A stretch of DNA of 49,428 nucleotides from Snodgrassella alvi. Lineage in GTDB: Bacteria > Pseudomonadota > Gammaproteobacteria > Burkholderiales > Neisseriaceae. Both the position numbers and the translations under genes were made by a program. Position 1 is the stretch's first letter; each line of letters begins with the position of its first letter. This document shows positions 17,363 through 27,651 of the stretch, piece after piece. The notes under the pieces were generated by a model, which worked only from the letters and a program-made list of their open reading frames with translations, did not search any database and was not told the DNA's origin. Where the stretch lies: assembly GCF_002777745.1 (NCBI RefSeq), contig NZ_MEIO01000002.1, positions 1-49,428 on the forward strand, in the 5' to 3' direction.

Positions 17363-18022
17363 ATGTATGAATTTTCCGCAGCGCAGCGCTATAAAGCATT
17401 GCGCTGGCTGACTTTCTGGCACATGCTGGTGATTGTGGCCAGTAATTATCTGGTACAGTTTCCCTTTACCTTGTTCGGCTTACACAATACCTGGGGAGCT
17501 TTTACCTTTCCGTTTATTTTTCTCACGACCGATTTAACCGTACGGATCTTTGGTTCCGGCTTGGCCAGACGGATTATTTTCTGGGTAATGCTGCCTTCAT
17601 TACTGTTTTCCTATGCCATTTCCGTATTGTTTCAGGATGGGCACTGGATGGGCTGGGCAGCATTAAGCCATTTTGATTTATTCGTAGCACGGATTGCACT
17701 GGCCAGTTTTACAGCTTATGTTGTCGGCCAGTTGATGGATATTTTGGTATTCAACCGGCTGCGCCAATGTCAGCGCTGGTGGCTGGCGCCCAGTGCTTCT
17801 GCTATTCTGGGCGGTGCTGTCGATACATTACTGTTTTTTGCTGTGGCGTTTTATCATTCGCCGGATGCATTTATGGCTGCCAACTGGTTACAGATATCCC
17901 TGACTGACTATGCTTTCAAAATCAGCGTAGCTGCGCTTTTCTTTCTGCCTACTTATGGGATTGTGTTACGTTATTTATTATATCGGCTGACAGCGTTAAG
18001 CCGGCGTACCATAAACGGATAA
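17363..18022 (+). CDS. yhhQ: 7-cyano-7-deazaguanine/queuosine precursor transporter YhhQ family
   Basis: 219 residues from the ATG at 17363, chosen for its Shine-Dalgarno AGGA (17353-17356); an upstream TTG at 17348 is less likely. About six membrane helices are visible. Family landmarks: ASNYLVQFP, FPFIFLTTDLTVRIFG, and the helix with SASAILGGAVDTLLFF. E. coli YhhQ (about 221 residues) imports preQ0/preQ1. Its position 102 bases behind the preQ1 riboswitch and queF supports the role directly. Together the two genes let the cell salvage and reduce deazaguanine precursors. Confidence 0.93.
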   Translation: MYEFSAAQRYKALRWLTFWHMLVIVASNYLVQFPFTLFGLHNTWGAFTFPFIFLTTDLTVRIFGSGLARRIIFWVMLPSLLFSYAISVLFQDGHWMGWAALSHFDLFVARIALASFTAYVVGQLMDILVFNRLRQCQRWWLAPSASAILGGAVDTLLFFAVAFYHSPDAFMAANWLQISLTDYAFKISVAALFFLPTYGIVLRYLLYRLTALSRRTING

Positions 18023-18053
18023 AATTTCTGTGAATTAGCTCAAATTACGATTT

Positions 18054-18098
18054 GCTGTCAATCAGGCCGTGTAAAAGCGGCCTGATTGCCATGACAGC
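18054..18098 (+). terminator. Hairpin after yhhQ
   Basis: An 11-bp stem (CAATCAGGCCG, 18059-18069; CGGCCTGATTG, 18078-18088), extended by GCTGTCA / TGACAGC at its base. There is no true T-run behind it, and a promoter for prfB follows at once, so it may be a weak terminator or an insulating hairpin. Confidence 0.55.
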
Positions 18099-18101
18099 TT
18101 C

Positions 18102-18110
18102 TGTTATAAT
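18102..18110 (+). promoter_or_regulatory. prfB: Extended -10 promoter of prfB
   Basis: TG-T-TATAAT (18102-18110) is a perfect extended -10 element 38 bases before the prfB ATG; no good -35 is present, as is usual for extended -10 promoters. Confidence 0.6.
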
Positions 18111-18147
18111 ACGCGCCTATTTTCAAATACCTGACTAAGAGAACATC

Positions 18148-19252
18148 ATGGAAGCGGAGCAGATTAATCAGTTAAACAATATTCTGGATGATATGGCATC
18201 CCGTAGTCATGATTTACGGAGGTATCTTTGACTACGCTGGCAAAAAAGACCGTCTGGAAGAAGTAATTGGCTTGTCAGAAGATCCAGAATTGTGGAACGA
18301 TCCGAAAAAAGCGCAGGAAGTGGGCAAAGAGCGCAAGGTGCTCGAAGGGATTGTATTAACATTGGATCACTTGCATAGCGGTATCGAAGATAATCGCCTG
18401 CTGCTGCAAATGGCCGTAGAGGAAAATGATACCGACGCCTTTGCTGCGGTACGGGCAGATATTACTGCCTTGCAGGAAGAAGTGGCACAGCTGGAATTTA
18501 AACGCATGTTTAATCAGCCGGCCGATGTCAACAACTGCTTTATTGATATTGTTGCCGGTGCCGGTGGTACAGAAGCAGAAGACTGGGCTGGCATGTTATT
18601 GCGCATGTATGTGCGCTATGGCGAACGCAAAGGCTTTAAGGTAGAAATCCTCGAAGAAGACGAGGGTGAAATTGCCGGGGTTAACCGGGCTACCATCAAG
18701 CTGGATGGTGAATACGCCTATGGATTGCTGCGTACCGAAACAGGTATCCATCGTCTGGTACGCTATTCACCTTTTGATTCCAATAACAAACGGCATACTT
18801 CGTTTGCTTCAGTATTTGTGTATCCCGAGGTGGACGACAGTTTTGAAATTGAAATCAATCCGGCGGATTTACGCGTAGATACATACCGTGCATCTGGTGC
18901 CGGCGGACAGCATATTAACAAAACTGATTCAGCTGTACGCATTACTCATGAACCTACCGGTATTGTGGTGCAGTGCCAGAATGACCGTTCGCAGCATCGC
19001 AATCGTGAAGAGGCGATGAATATGTTGAAAGCAAAACTGTTTGAGCTGGAAATGCGTCGCCGCAATGAAGAAAAACAGAATCTCGAAGCCAGCAAGGATG
19101 ATGTGGGCTGGGGACACCAGATTCGTTCTTATGTATTTGATTCATCTAGAATCAAGGATTTACGTACTGGCTACGAAGTTGGCAATATCAAGGCGGTTAT
19201 GGATGGTGACCTTGATGGCTTCATAGAAGCTAGCCTGAAACAAGGTGTTTAA
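18148..19252 (+). CDS. prfB: Peptide chain release factor 2, with programmed +1 frameshift
   Basis: The gene starts at ATG 18148; codon 28 is an in-frame TGA (18229-18231). After a +1 shift on CTT the frame continues from GAC at 18230 to 19252, giving about 367 residues, the normal RF2 length. The site has the classic elements: a Shine-Dalgarno-like GGAGG (18218-18222), the slippery CTT and the stop TGAC. RF2 landmarks follow: the SPF anticodon tripeptide in [13 protein letters not shown] and the GGQ motif in [18 protein letters not shown] (about residue 252), which triggers peptide release at UAA and UGA. An annotation starting at 18188 would be a wrong-frame artefact. Confidence 0.97.
18218..18232 (+). 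promoter_or_regulatory. prfB: prfB +1 recoding site
   Basis: GGAGG-TAT-CTT-TGA-C: internal Shine-Dalgarno, slippery Leu codon and RF2-specific stop. When RF2 is scarce, slow termination at TGA allows the shift and makes more RF2, an autoregulatory loop known from most bacteria. Confidence 0.95.
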
Positions 19253-19263
19253 GTAAAAGGTCA

Positions 19264-19301
19264 TAAGGCTGCCTGCTGTATCTGGGCAGCCTTAATTTTT
19301 T
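19264..19301 (+). terminator. Terminator after prfB
   Basis: A 10-bp stem (TAAGGCTGCC, 19264-19273; GGCAGCCTTA, 19285-19294) is followed by A and a run of six T. The left arm contains AGGCTGCCTG, 10 of 12 bases of the uptake-sequence-like word at 6401. Confidence 0.9.
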
Positions 19302-19313
19302 AAGGTACCTTGC

Positions 19314-20126
19314 ATGGATTGCATTGATGTCATCATTCCCTGCTATAACGCAGAAAATACACTGGCACGGGCAATTGAAAGTGTACTGGTGCAGCCTGAG
19401 CTGGGTTGCCTGTGGCTAGTTGATGATGCCTCTACCGATAGTACTGCCAGCCAGATTCGGCAATGGCAGCAGCGTTATCCACAGCAGATTAGGGCAGAAT
19501 TTCTGGCAACTAACCGCGGGCAAGCACTGGCACGTAACTGGGCAGCATTGCTTTCTGCCAGCAGCCATATTGCTTTTCTGGATGCTGATGATGCCTATCA
19601 GCCTCATGCGCTTCAGGCAGCCAGTGCGGTATTTCGCTTTCGCCCGCAAGTTGGTTTGCTGCGTTTACCGGTAAGCGGGCACAATATTCCGGAACATTAT
19701 CGCCAGCATGCGCAATTTGCATTGGTCTGGCGTACTTTTGAAATGATTACAGCCACCAATACCGTTTTTAACCGCGCCTATTTTCTGGCCTGTGGTGGTT
19801 TTCCTGCTGATTCACTGTTTCGACGTCTGGGCGGTGAAGATGGAGCCCTGGGTCTGGCCACTGTAGAAAGCTGTATGGTGGCTACACTCTTTGATAAAGC
19901 CGGTATGGCTGATATCGGTGTCGATTTTTATGGCCATGACAACATGCATGTACGTAAACTGCTTGATGATATGCTGTTTGGGCATGCTCGCCCCGATTGT
20001 AGTGAAGCAGCATTGCAACAGGCAAATGCTGTTACTCAAACCATTGTACAACGCTTGCAGGATTTGCAGCAGATATTGGATTACCCCAATCCGGGTAAGC
20101 AAGCGTTACAGCTTTTCACGGATTAA
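19314..20126 (+). CDS. Family 2 glycosyltransferase
   Basis: 270 residues, soluble. GT-A features: IDVIIPCYNAENTLARAIESV at the N-terminus, LVDDASTDST, and the metal-binding DxD in FLDADDAY (Asp90-Asp92), followed later by ACGGFPADSLFRRLGGEDGA, where the acidic GEDGA would hold the catalytic base. It transfers a sugar from a nucleotide donor to an unknown acceptor. It sits alone between prfB and purB, not in a polysaccharide cluster, so no role can be assigned. No membrane segment is seen. Confidence 0.85.
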   Translation: MDCIDVIIPCYNAENTLARAIESVLVQPELGCLWLVDDASTDSTASQIRQWQQRYPQQIRAEFLATNRGQALARNWAALLSASSHIAFLDADDAYQPHALQAASAVFRFRPQVGLLRLPVSGHNIPEHYRQHAQFALVWRTFEMITATNTVFNRAYFLACGGFPADSLFRRLGGEDGALGLATVESCMVATLFDKAGMADIGVDFYGHDNMHVRKLLDDMLFGHARPDCSEAALQQANAVTQTIVQRLQDLQQILDYPNPGKQALQLFTD

Positions 20127-20157
20127 CCACTTCACCCTATGTGCAATGGTTAACTGA

Positions 20158-21564
<1,407 letters not shown>

Positions 21565-21573
21565 ATCTTTTTC

Positions 21574-21612
21574 AAACAATAATGGTGGGCAGTGGCGCAC
21601 CATTATTGTTTA
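21574..21612 (+). terminator. Terminator after purB
   Basis: A perfect 14-bp stem (AAACAATAATGGTG, 21574-21587; its complement at 21598-21611) ending in a T-rich arm, 10 bases behind the stop codon. Confidence 0.88.
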
Positions 21613-21738
21613 TGTCAATCAGAATGAGCATACCATTCACCGCTAAAATAATCGCATAGTTTAAAAATACTGCCTCATTTTTAATAGCAGAAATTTTATC
21701 TGACTGTGGATAACTTGGCAGAAATTCTTTGGTTCTTA

Positions 21739-22128
21739 TTATTTATGTGGATAATTTGCCATCTTAATCGGGTTATTATCTGGATCCCGAATGGGAGTGG
21801 AAGTAATTTGTCACAAGTACCAGTTTTAGTGGCTGGTGTTAGCTCAAGTGGAATCTTGTGTTAATACAATATTGCCATTACCTGATCCAGTATTTATTCC
21901 CCTCTATAATGAACTATAAATCGGCAGAATCTGGAGTAGAGGGGCAAATCTTAGTTTAAATTCATGTTTCTGCTAGTGAAAATTAATTTCCATCTGACCA
22001 AAATGCAGCACAGTGTGGTTATCAGCGAAGGTATTTATCTGCATGCCAAGTATATTGGCATAAAAGGCACACGATGTCTGAATATCTTTAATGGTTAATA
22101 GCAGATGATCCCGTGCATTAATCAGCAT
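21739..22128 (-). pseudogene. Decayed VOC-family (glyoxalase/bleomycin-resistance fold) gene
   Basis: Reading the minus strand from ATG 22128 (preceded by AAGGAA) gives a clear VOC start: ARDHLLLTIKDI, then CAFYANILGMQINTF, then VLHFGQMEINFH and a TAG stop at about codon 58. Homologous sequence continues in shifted frames: QKHEF directly after the stop, then SADL-stop-FI, LDQVMAI, a further stop, HKIPLELTPATKTG, and finally, after another shift, PIRDPDNN and MANY to a TAA at 21739-21741. At least three in-frame stops and two frameshifts are needed to join about 130 codons, the normal family length. It is therefore a dead gene. I recall the family as a small metal-dependent dioxygenase/lyase fold; the former substrate is unknown. 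Confidence 0.88.
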
Positions 22129-22902
22129 AAATTGTTCCTTTACCGTGAAATATGGCGGATTTTAGCTTCTGTATAAATCTGATCTGTCTGATATAATTTT
22201 TATGCTACAGATTCTGTGGAAATAAAATCTCAGCCCTATTGGTTGTAGTCAGATAAACAAACCTGCATCAGATAAAATTGGTATAGCTGGCACATAACCA
22301 TCAATTTATCTATGAGTGAGGTAACATAATTATTCTGCTTAACGATTAATAAGAGACATTAAATATTCATAGAACCATTATTAATTAACGTTTGTGCGCA
22401 AAAAGCAGCCAATAAAAAGCGCTATACAATTTTATCTGAAATAAAATCTGTGCAGCTTGGGCAAATGTAATACTTGATCAGGGTCGGTATCGATACGCCG
22501 AAATAGAAAGCTGTATGTCAGAGGTACTGGAAATGATACAGTCAATTGGGTAGCAGGGATTATTAAAGTGGTTATCTTTTTATATGGCATAAATACGTTA
22601 TCGCTAAGATAATATATCAGATAAAATAAAATTATATAGTCATATAGAACGGTAATTCTATCCAATTGCTTTATTTGATATTTATCTGCTGATAATTGAG
22701 TATTCAAAATACTTACAACCAAGTAATTTTATTTTTATGGCATAAATATCTTGGCAGCGTACTTATTGTAAGCAGTATCTGCTGCGGTCAGTATCAGGAA
22801 AATTTATATTCCAATGATCAATGTATATAGCAACTTATTTGATAACTGCTCAATAGCGCTACTTAGCTTATTCAGAATAAAACAATTACGCAAACGGTAG
22901 AT
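22129..22902. other. AT-rich gene-free stretch with possible coding debris
   Basis: No convincing gene. On the plus strand at about 22468-22590 a reading without ATG gives DQGRYRYAEIESCMSEVL, interrupted shortly after by TAG, which looks like an old coding remnant I cannot name. A 96-codon minus-strand frame at 22432-22722 has low-complexity composition and no family features. The element ATCAGATAAAAT occurs twice (about 22267 and 22616). Confidence 0.4.
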
Positions 22903-22904
22903 AT

Positions 22905-22936
22905 AAAAACGCCAATGCTTTTTAAGAGCATTGGCA
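22905..22936 (-). terminator. Terminator after hisD (minus strand)
   Basis: A 9-bp stem (GCCAATGCT, 22911-22919; AGCATTGGC, 22928-22936) followed on the minus strand by GTTTTT, 16 bases behind the hisD stop codon. Confidence 0.85.
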
Positions 22937-22951
22937 TTGGAATTAAACTAA

Positions 22952-24241
22952 TTATTCCATACGTAATTCCGCTGCGCGGGCATGCGCTGTCAGTCCTTCA
23001 CCATGTGCCAGAATACTGGCAATCTGACCTAACTCTCTGGCTCCCTGAGCAGAAACCTGAATCAGGCTACTGCGCTTTTGAAAATCATATACGCCCAGCG
23101 GAGAAGCAAAACGGGCGGTGCGGCTGGTTGGCAAGACGTGATTAGGGCCGGCACAGTAATCACCCAGACTTTCACTGGTATACTGTCCCATAAAAATGGC
23201 ACCTGCATGGCGAATTTTCGATGCCCAGTTTTGTGGGTTAGCTACCGACAATTCCAGATGTTCTGGTGCCAGATAATTGGCAATCTCACAGGCTTCATCT
23301 AGGTTCTGTGCCTGAATAATAGCACCACGATTGGCCAGTGACGCTTCAATGATTTTTTTGCGCGGCATTTGTGCCAATAGTGCCTGCATCTGTGCTTCTA
23401 CTTCGTGCGCATAGTCGGCATCGGTAGTAATTAGAATCGCCTGAGCAATTTCATCGTGTTCTGCCTGACTGAACAAATCCATCGCTACCCATTTAGCTGG
23501 GGTAGTGCCGTCGGCAATAACCAGAATTTCACTTGGTCCGGCAACCATATCGATACCCACTACACCAAATACGCGTCGTTTAGCTGCGGCAACATAGGCA
23601 TTGCCCGGACCAGTAATCTTATCAACCTGAGCAATACTCTGCGTACCGTAAGCCAGTGCTGCTACAGCTTGTGCACCACCAATAGTAAATACCTGTGTCA
23701 CGCCAGCGACATAGGCTGCGGCCAGAACGATATCATTACGCTCACCGTAAGGCATGGGTACAACCATCACAATTTCAGTCACACCGGCCACATGTGCTGG
23801 TATAGCATTCATCATTACCGAGCTCGGATAAGCAGCCTTGCCACCGGGAACATAAATACCTACCCGATCTAAAGCAGTAATCTGCTGTCCCAGCAGCGTA
23901 CCGTTTTCATCCTCATATTGCCATGACTGCTGTTTCTGGTGCTGGTGATAGCTTTCAATCCGTTTTGCCGCAGTTTGTAGTGCCGTCTGTACGTCTGGCG
24001 GCAAGCGGGCAAATGCAGTGGCCAGATCAGCCTGATTTAAAGTCAGCTCAGCCATGGATTGTGCCTGCGTATGATCGAAGCGATTAGTGTATTCGATTAC
24101 AGCAGCATCACCACGTTGCTGTACATCTGCACAAATAGTGGCTACAGCTGCATCTACCTGTGGATCCTGTGCAGTTTCAAATGCCTGTAATGCTGTTAAC
24201 TGAGTTTTAAAATCAGCGTCCTGCGTAGAGATATATTTCAT
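22952..24241 (-). CDS. hisD: Histidinol dehydrogenase
   Basis: 429 residues, the usual length. Family segments: [63 protein letters not shown] with the zinc ligand His, and APEHLELSV with the catalytic Glu-His pair. It oxidises L-histidinol to histidine in two NAD-dependent steps. It is the third gene of a minus-strand unit hisG, NYN protein, hisD, with a hairpin (24252) just before its start. The Shine-Dalgarno AAAGG lies unusually close (1-2 bases) to the ATG. Confidence 0.96.
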   Translation of the reverse strand: MKYISTQDADFKTQLTALQAFETAQDPQVDAAVATICADVQQRGDAAVIEYTNRFDHTQAQSMAELTLNQADLATAFARLPPDVQTALQTAAKRIESYHQHQKQQSWQYEDENGTLLGQQITALDRVGIYVPGGKAAYPSSVMMNAIPAHVAGVTEIVMVVPMPYGERNDIVLAAAYVAGVTQVFTIGGAQAVAALAYGTQSIAQVDKITGPGNAYVAAAKRRVFGVVGIDMVAGPSEILVIADGTTPAKWVAMDLFSQAEHDEIAQAILITTDADYAHEVEAQMQALLAQMPRKKIIEASLANRGAIIQAQNLDEACEIANYLAPEHLELSVANPQNWASKIRHAGAIFMGQYTSESLGDYCAGPNHVLPTSRTARFASPLGVYDFQKRSSLIQVSAQGARELGQIASILAHGEGLTAHARAAELRME

Positions 24242-24251
24242 GCCTTTGTAT

Positions 24252-24274
24252 TTCGGGCAGCCTGAGCTGCCCGA
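24252..24274 (-). terminator. Hairpin between the NYN gene and hisD, with uptake-sequence-like word
   Basis: An 8-bp GC-rich stem (TCGGGCAG, 24253-24260; CTGCCCGA, 24267-24274) lies in the 47-base gap, 11 bases before the hisD ATG. It lacks a T-run, so it may modulate rather than end transcription. Read on the minus strand, 24263-24252 is AGGCTGCCCGAA, 11 of 12 matches to the word at 6401. Confidence 0.5.
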
Positions 24275-24288
24275 CCTAATATTATTAA

Positions 24289-25779
24289 TTAAAAATTGTT
24301 GCCAAAATTATCATCATCTTCATCAATAACCGGTTTTATGGATTTGGCTGCCAGCTCATGTGCCGGTATGGTATTGCCGTCTACTTCAACATCATAAGGT
24401 TTAACTACCCGTACCCGCAAGCCACGGCCGGCCTTGCGACTATCTACCCACTCACTGCTGATGGCAGCAATAGCATTATTGGCACTATCAAAGCCATAAT
24501 CCCTAGCATTGAACCCACCATCGCTGGTTACCAGCTCACGGGCTACTGAGCTAACTGTTGCCCAGCCTTCGATATCACAGGTTCGTTCAATGGCTTTTTG
24601 CACCATTGGCACCAGACGGTTCCAGTGATGCCGGTTAGATGTTTCGTTACCACCGGAACGGCCTGACTTGGCTGAACGATTATTGAAAGTAGATTTAGAC
24701 GGGCGGCCGCGACCACGGCTGCTTTCGGCTGGTGTTACTGCAGTTTCAAATACGATTTTGCGCGGACGTCCACGGCCACGTTTAACCTGGTCTTCACGAG
24801 GTTTATCATGGTTGGTAAATTCCGGTTCCTTAGTTTCGATTTGTACCAGTACCGGTTCTTTATCTTTCTTTTTCTCTTCTGGTTCAATGGTTACGCTAAC
24901 CTTTTCTGCCGGCATTGATGTGCCCACTGCCGGAATGGTGATTACAAGCGGTGCATCATTGTTCTGTTGGAAAGCGGCTTGTTCATTAATTGGCGCATAA
25001 GGCTTGCTTTCTGACTTGGGTGCAAGATTATTATTACGTTTTTTCAGGCGCAGCCATAAATGATTACCATGCATTTGGGTTTCAAAAATATCGATGGCAT
25101 TAATCAGATAAGAAAGTTTGGTATAGCCATAATTGCGCGCATCAAAATCAGAATTTACCTTGTTGATATATTGTCCAACCACGCCCAGTGATGTCCAGCC
25201 TTCATCATCAGCATGTTCTTTCACCGCATTACGGAACAGATTTATCAGTGCAGTATCCTGTTTCAGCTCGGCCGGAGTTTTACGTTTATTGCGGAAAATT
25301 GGTGCCTGAGTTTTGTCTTCACCAATTTCTACTGTAGTATGGCTGAGTAAATTTTCAGTATAGATAAATTTATCACATGCTTTGCGGAATGATTCCGGCG
25401 TTTTCTTTTGTCCAAAACCATAAACGGTCAGACCATTCTCACGGATACGCGAAGCCAGACGAGTAAAATCACTATCGCTGGATACGATACAGAAACCATC
25501 AAAAGTATTACTGTATAATAAGTCCATCGCATCAATGACCATAGCCATGTCTGTGGCATTTTTTCCCTTGGTATAGGCAAACTGCTGTACCGGAGTAATC
25601 GCATGTGGTAACAATGCATCTTTCCATCTGGACAAACCACTGCTCCAGTCGCCATAAATGCGTTTAACACTGGCAATGCCATATTTCGCAATTTCTTCCA
25701 GTAAAGACTCAACTGTAGTGGCAGAAGTATTATCTGCATCAATAAGTACCGCCAGTTTGGCCGAATTTTCTGTAGTCAT
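24289..25779 (-). CDS. NYN-domain (LabA/DUF88) protein with two OST-HTH domains and AT-hook-like motifs
   Basis: 496 residues. Residues 1-145 form a NYN/PIN-like ribonuclease domain with its acidic centre intact: Asp14 and Asp16 (VLIDADN), Asp77 (ATDMAM), Asp102/Asp104 (SSDSDF). Residues about 173-247 and 386-462 are two OST-HTH/LOTUS-type domains ([14 protein letters not shown]...[11 protein letters not shown] and [14 protein letters not shown]...FNARDYGF). The linker between them is Lys/Glu-rich and contains two AT-hook-like motifs, KRGRGRPRK (333-341) and SRGRGRPSK (354-362). The tail is acidic. Family members act in RNA turnover or RNA-guided regulation; here an endoribonuclease binding RNA (LOTUS) and possibly AT-rich DNA is inferred. 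It lies between hisG (45 bases) and hisD (47 bases) in the same direction. Confidence 0.88.
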   Translation of the reverse strand: MTTENSAKLAVLIDADNTSATTVESLLEEIAKYGIASVKRIYGDWSSGLSRWKDALLPHAITPVQQFAYTKGKNATDMAMVIDAMDLLYSNTFDGFCIVSSDSDFTRLASRIRENGLTVYGFGQKKTPESFRKACDKFIYTENLLSHTTVEIGEDKTQAPIFRNKRKTPAELKQDTALINLFRNAVKEHADDEGWTSLGVVGQYINKVNSDFDARNYGYTKLSYLINAIDIFETQMHGNHLWLRLKKRNNNLAPKSESKPYAPINEQAAFQQNNDAPLVITIPAVGTSMPAEKVSVTIEPEEKKKDKEPVLVQIETKEPEFTNHDKPREDQVKRGRGRPRKIVFETAVTPAESSRGRGRPSKSTFNNRSAKSGRSGGNETSNRHHWNRLVPMVQKAIERTCDIEGWATVSSVARELVTSDGGFNARDYGFDSANNAIAAISSEWVDSRKAGRGLRVRVVKPYDVEVDGNTIPAHELAAKSIKPVIDEDDDNFGNNF

Positions 25780-25824
25780 TTTTAAGAGTTCCTATTTGAT
25801 AAAAATGTTAAATAAAAATTTAGT

Positions 25825-26478
25825 TTAAAATCCTTGATTTTTTGCATCAGCAAAAACGTCAATAATGGGTTGTATGGTTGTGTATTTCAGCTTTAGAGCT
25901 GCCTTGTTTACCACCAACTGGCTGGAAATATCTACCACATGTTCTACTGCCTGCAGATTATTTGCCTGTAATGTATTACCGGTAGAAACCAGATCAACGA
26001 TTGCATCGGCCAGTCCTACCAATGGAGCCAGCTCCATCGAGCCATACAATTTAATCAAATCAATGTGCACACCTTTACCGGCAAAATGCTCGGCAGCAAT
26101 ATTCGGGTATTTACTGGCTACCCGCAAACGGCAACCAGGTTGCGAGGCTGCTGCGTAATCAAAATTCTTGCGTACAGCAACCATCATTCGGCATCGGGCA
26201 ATATTTAAATCCAGAGGCTGATATAGCCCATCGCCATCATGTTCAATTAAAACATCTTTTCCGGCAATTCCAAAATCAGCTGCACCATATTGAACATATG
26301 TGGGCACATCTGTTGCGCGCACAATAATTAAACGAATATTATCATGATTAGTGTTAATAATCAGTTTACGTGACTGTTCTGGGTCTTCAATTGCATTAAT
26401 TCCGGCTGCTGCCAGTAATGGCAGAGTTTCTTCATAAATTCGTCCTTTGGATAACGCTATGGTTAATTGTGCAGTCAT
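25825..26478 (-). CDS. hisG: ATP phosphoribosyltransferase catalytic subunit, short form
   Basis: 217 residues, the HisG-S form without the C-terminal regulatory domain. Motifs: [58 protein letters not shown] and the PRPP-binding [22 protein letters not shown]. It starts histidine synthesis from ATP and PRPP. The short form works only with the regulatory HisZ subunit, which is not in this window. It is the first gene of the hisG-NYN-hisD unit. Confidence 0.95.
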   Translation of the reverse strand: MTAQLTIALSKGRIYEETLPLLAAAGINAIEDPEQSRKLIINTNHDNIRLIIVRATDVPTYVQYGAADFGIAGKDVLIEHDGDGLYQPLDLNIARCRMMVAVRKNFDYAAASQPGCRLRVASKYPNIAAEHFAGKGVHIDLIKLYGSMELAPLVGLADAIVDLVSTGNTLQANNLQAVEHVVDISSQLVVNKAALKLKYTTIQPIIDVFADAKNQGF

Positions 26479-26584
26479 TTTTTATCAGTATAAGTATAGA
26501 GGATAAATAAAATTTGTTAAGCTATAAATTTATTATTGTATAAAATAAATTTTCATAAATTATAAAAATATTAATCATATAATT

Positions 26585-27235
26585 TTAATCTAACAACTGT
26601 TTTATGTCATGAGTCAATTGAGTTGCTGTCTGGCTGTGTGGTTCATAAACCACGGTATGTCCCTGTTTATCTAGCAAATAAGTACCTGTGCTGTGATCAA
26701 TTAGATATTCATTTGGGCTACTGCCGGCCACTTTGCGTACAGCAATTTTATATTGATCAACAACACTATTAAGCGCTTCCACGTGTTGTTTGTCTACTGT
26801 CAGACCAATAAAATTTGGATTAAAAGCGGACGCATAGGCAGTCATAACCTGTGGTGTATCACGCTGAGGATCTACAGTAATAAATAAAACCTGTACCTGT
26901 TTACCCTTTTCACCCAGTTGATTTATGGCATCAGCATATGAAAGCAAATTGGTTGGACATACATCGGGACAATGAGTATAGCCAAATACCAGCACTACAA
27001 CTTTACCCCGAAAATCTCGCAAATGTATTGTTTTTCCATTTGCACCCAGTAAAGAAAAATCTTTACCACCGAGACCTGCATCACGGACATCACTGCCTTC
27101 AAAATTGAATTGCTTTGGCTGAACAATGTCTGTTGTACTTGCGGCTTGTGCCACTGAGGCTGTCGACTGAGGCTGGCATGCCCCAAGCATCAGTGTGGAT
27201 ATCATTATAGCCAGAAAAGATTGGATTTTAAGCAT
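26585..27235 (-). CDS. SCO1/SenC family copper-binding lipoprotein
   Basis: 216 residues from ATG 27235; the frame runs 10 codons further upstream but the signal peptide begins at MLKIQSFL. It has a lipobox LGAC (Cys20), then a thioredoxin-fold domain with the metal-binding CPDVC (Cys89, Cys93) and the distant His181 (LIDHSTGTY). SCO proteins deliver copper to the CuA centre of cytochrome oxidase or act as thiol reductases in the periplasm. No oxidase genes are near, so its partner is unknown. The gap to hisG is 106 AT-rich bases, suggesting a separate transcript. Confidence 0.93.
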   Translation of the reverse strand: MLKIQSFLAIMISTLMLGACQPQSTASVAQAASTTDIVQPKQFNFEGSDVRDAGLGGKDFSLLGANGKTIHLRDFRGKVVVLVFGYTHCPDVCPTNLLSYADAINQLGEKGKQVQVLFITVDPQRDTPQVMTAYASAFNPNFIGLTVDKQHVEALNSVVDQYKIAVRKVAGSSPNEYLIDHSTGTYLLDKQGHTVVYEPHSQTATQLTHDIKQLLD

Positions 27236-27396
27236 AAATTTATTAATAATACAGAAGTCGCACATTTATAATGTTTAGATAAAAATACTATACAGATTTC
27301 TAGTTCTAAATTTAAGTAAAATATAAAAAAAATCAAATATAAAATCAATATTTTAATTAGAAATAATTAAAAAAATTTTTTGCCATAAAAAAAATC

Positions 27397-27424
27397 TTTA
27401 CAACATTGGAAAATCCGCTATAAT
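27397..27424 (+). promoter_or_regulatory. tRNA-Leu promoter
   Basis: TTTACA (27397-27402), 16-base spacer, TATAAT (27419-27424), 16 bases before the mature tRNA 5' end; a near-consensus sigma-70 promoter. Confidence 0.8.
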
Positions 27425-27440
27425 ATCGTCTTCTTCGCTA

Positions 27441-27525
27441 GCCCAGGTGGCGAAATTGGTAGACGCAGGGGACTCAAAATCCCCCGCCGCAAGGTGTGAC
27501 GGTTCGAGTCCGTCCCTGGGCACCA
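27441..27525 (+). tRNA. tRNA-Leu, anticodon CAA
   Basis: 85 bases including an encoded CCA. Acceptor stem GCCCAGG pairs with CCTGGGC; D-arm GGCGAAATTGGTAGACGC; anticodon stem GGGGA/TCCCC with loop CTCAAAA, giving anticodon CAA for UUG codons; a long variable arm (class II) and T-arm GACGGTTCGAGTCCGTC. It closely resembles E. coli leuX. Confidence 0.97.
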
Positions 27526-27531
27526 GATTTT

Positions 27532-27567
27532 AAAAATACCGCTATTATCAAAGTAGCGGTATTTTTT
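27532..27567 (+). terminator. Terminator after tRNA-Leu
   Basis: A 13-bp stem (AAAAATACCGCTA, 27532-27544; complement 27554-27566) ending in a T-run. Confidence 0.93.
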
Positions 27568-27651
27568 CATTGAACTCTTAATAAGTAAAAATTTAGATAT
27601 TTAGGGTTAGATAAATAAGACTATTTGTACTATTTAGCGTGGACTGAAATA

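Noticed and set aside
22432-22722. 96-codon minus-strand frame in the gap before hisD
   Set aside because: Low-complexity composition, no ribosome site and no recognisable motif, in a region full of gene debris.
27500-27525. tRNA-Leu 3' end as an attachment site of an integrated element
   Set aside because: No second copy of the tRNA 3' end was seen downstream and no integrase gene is present.
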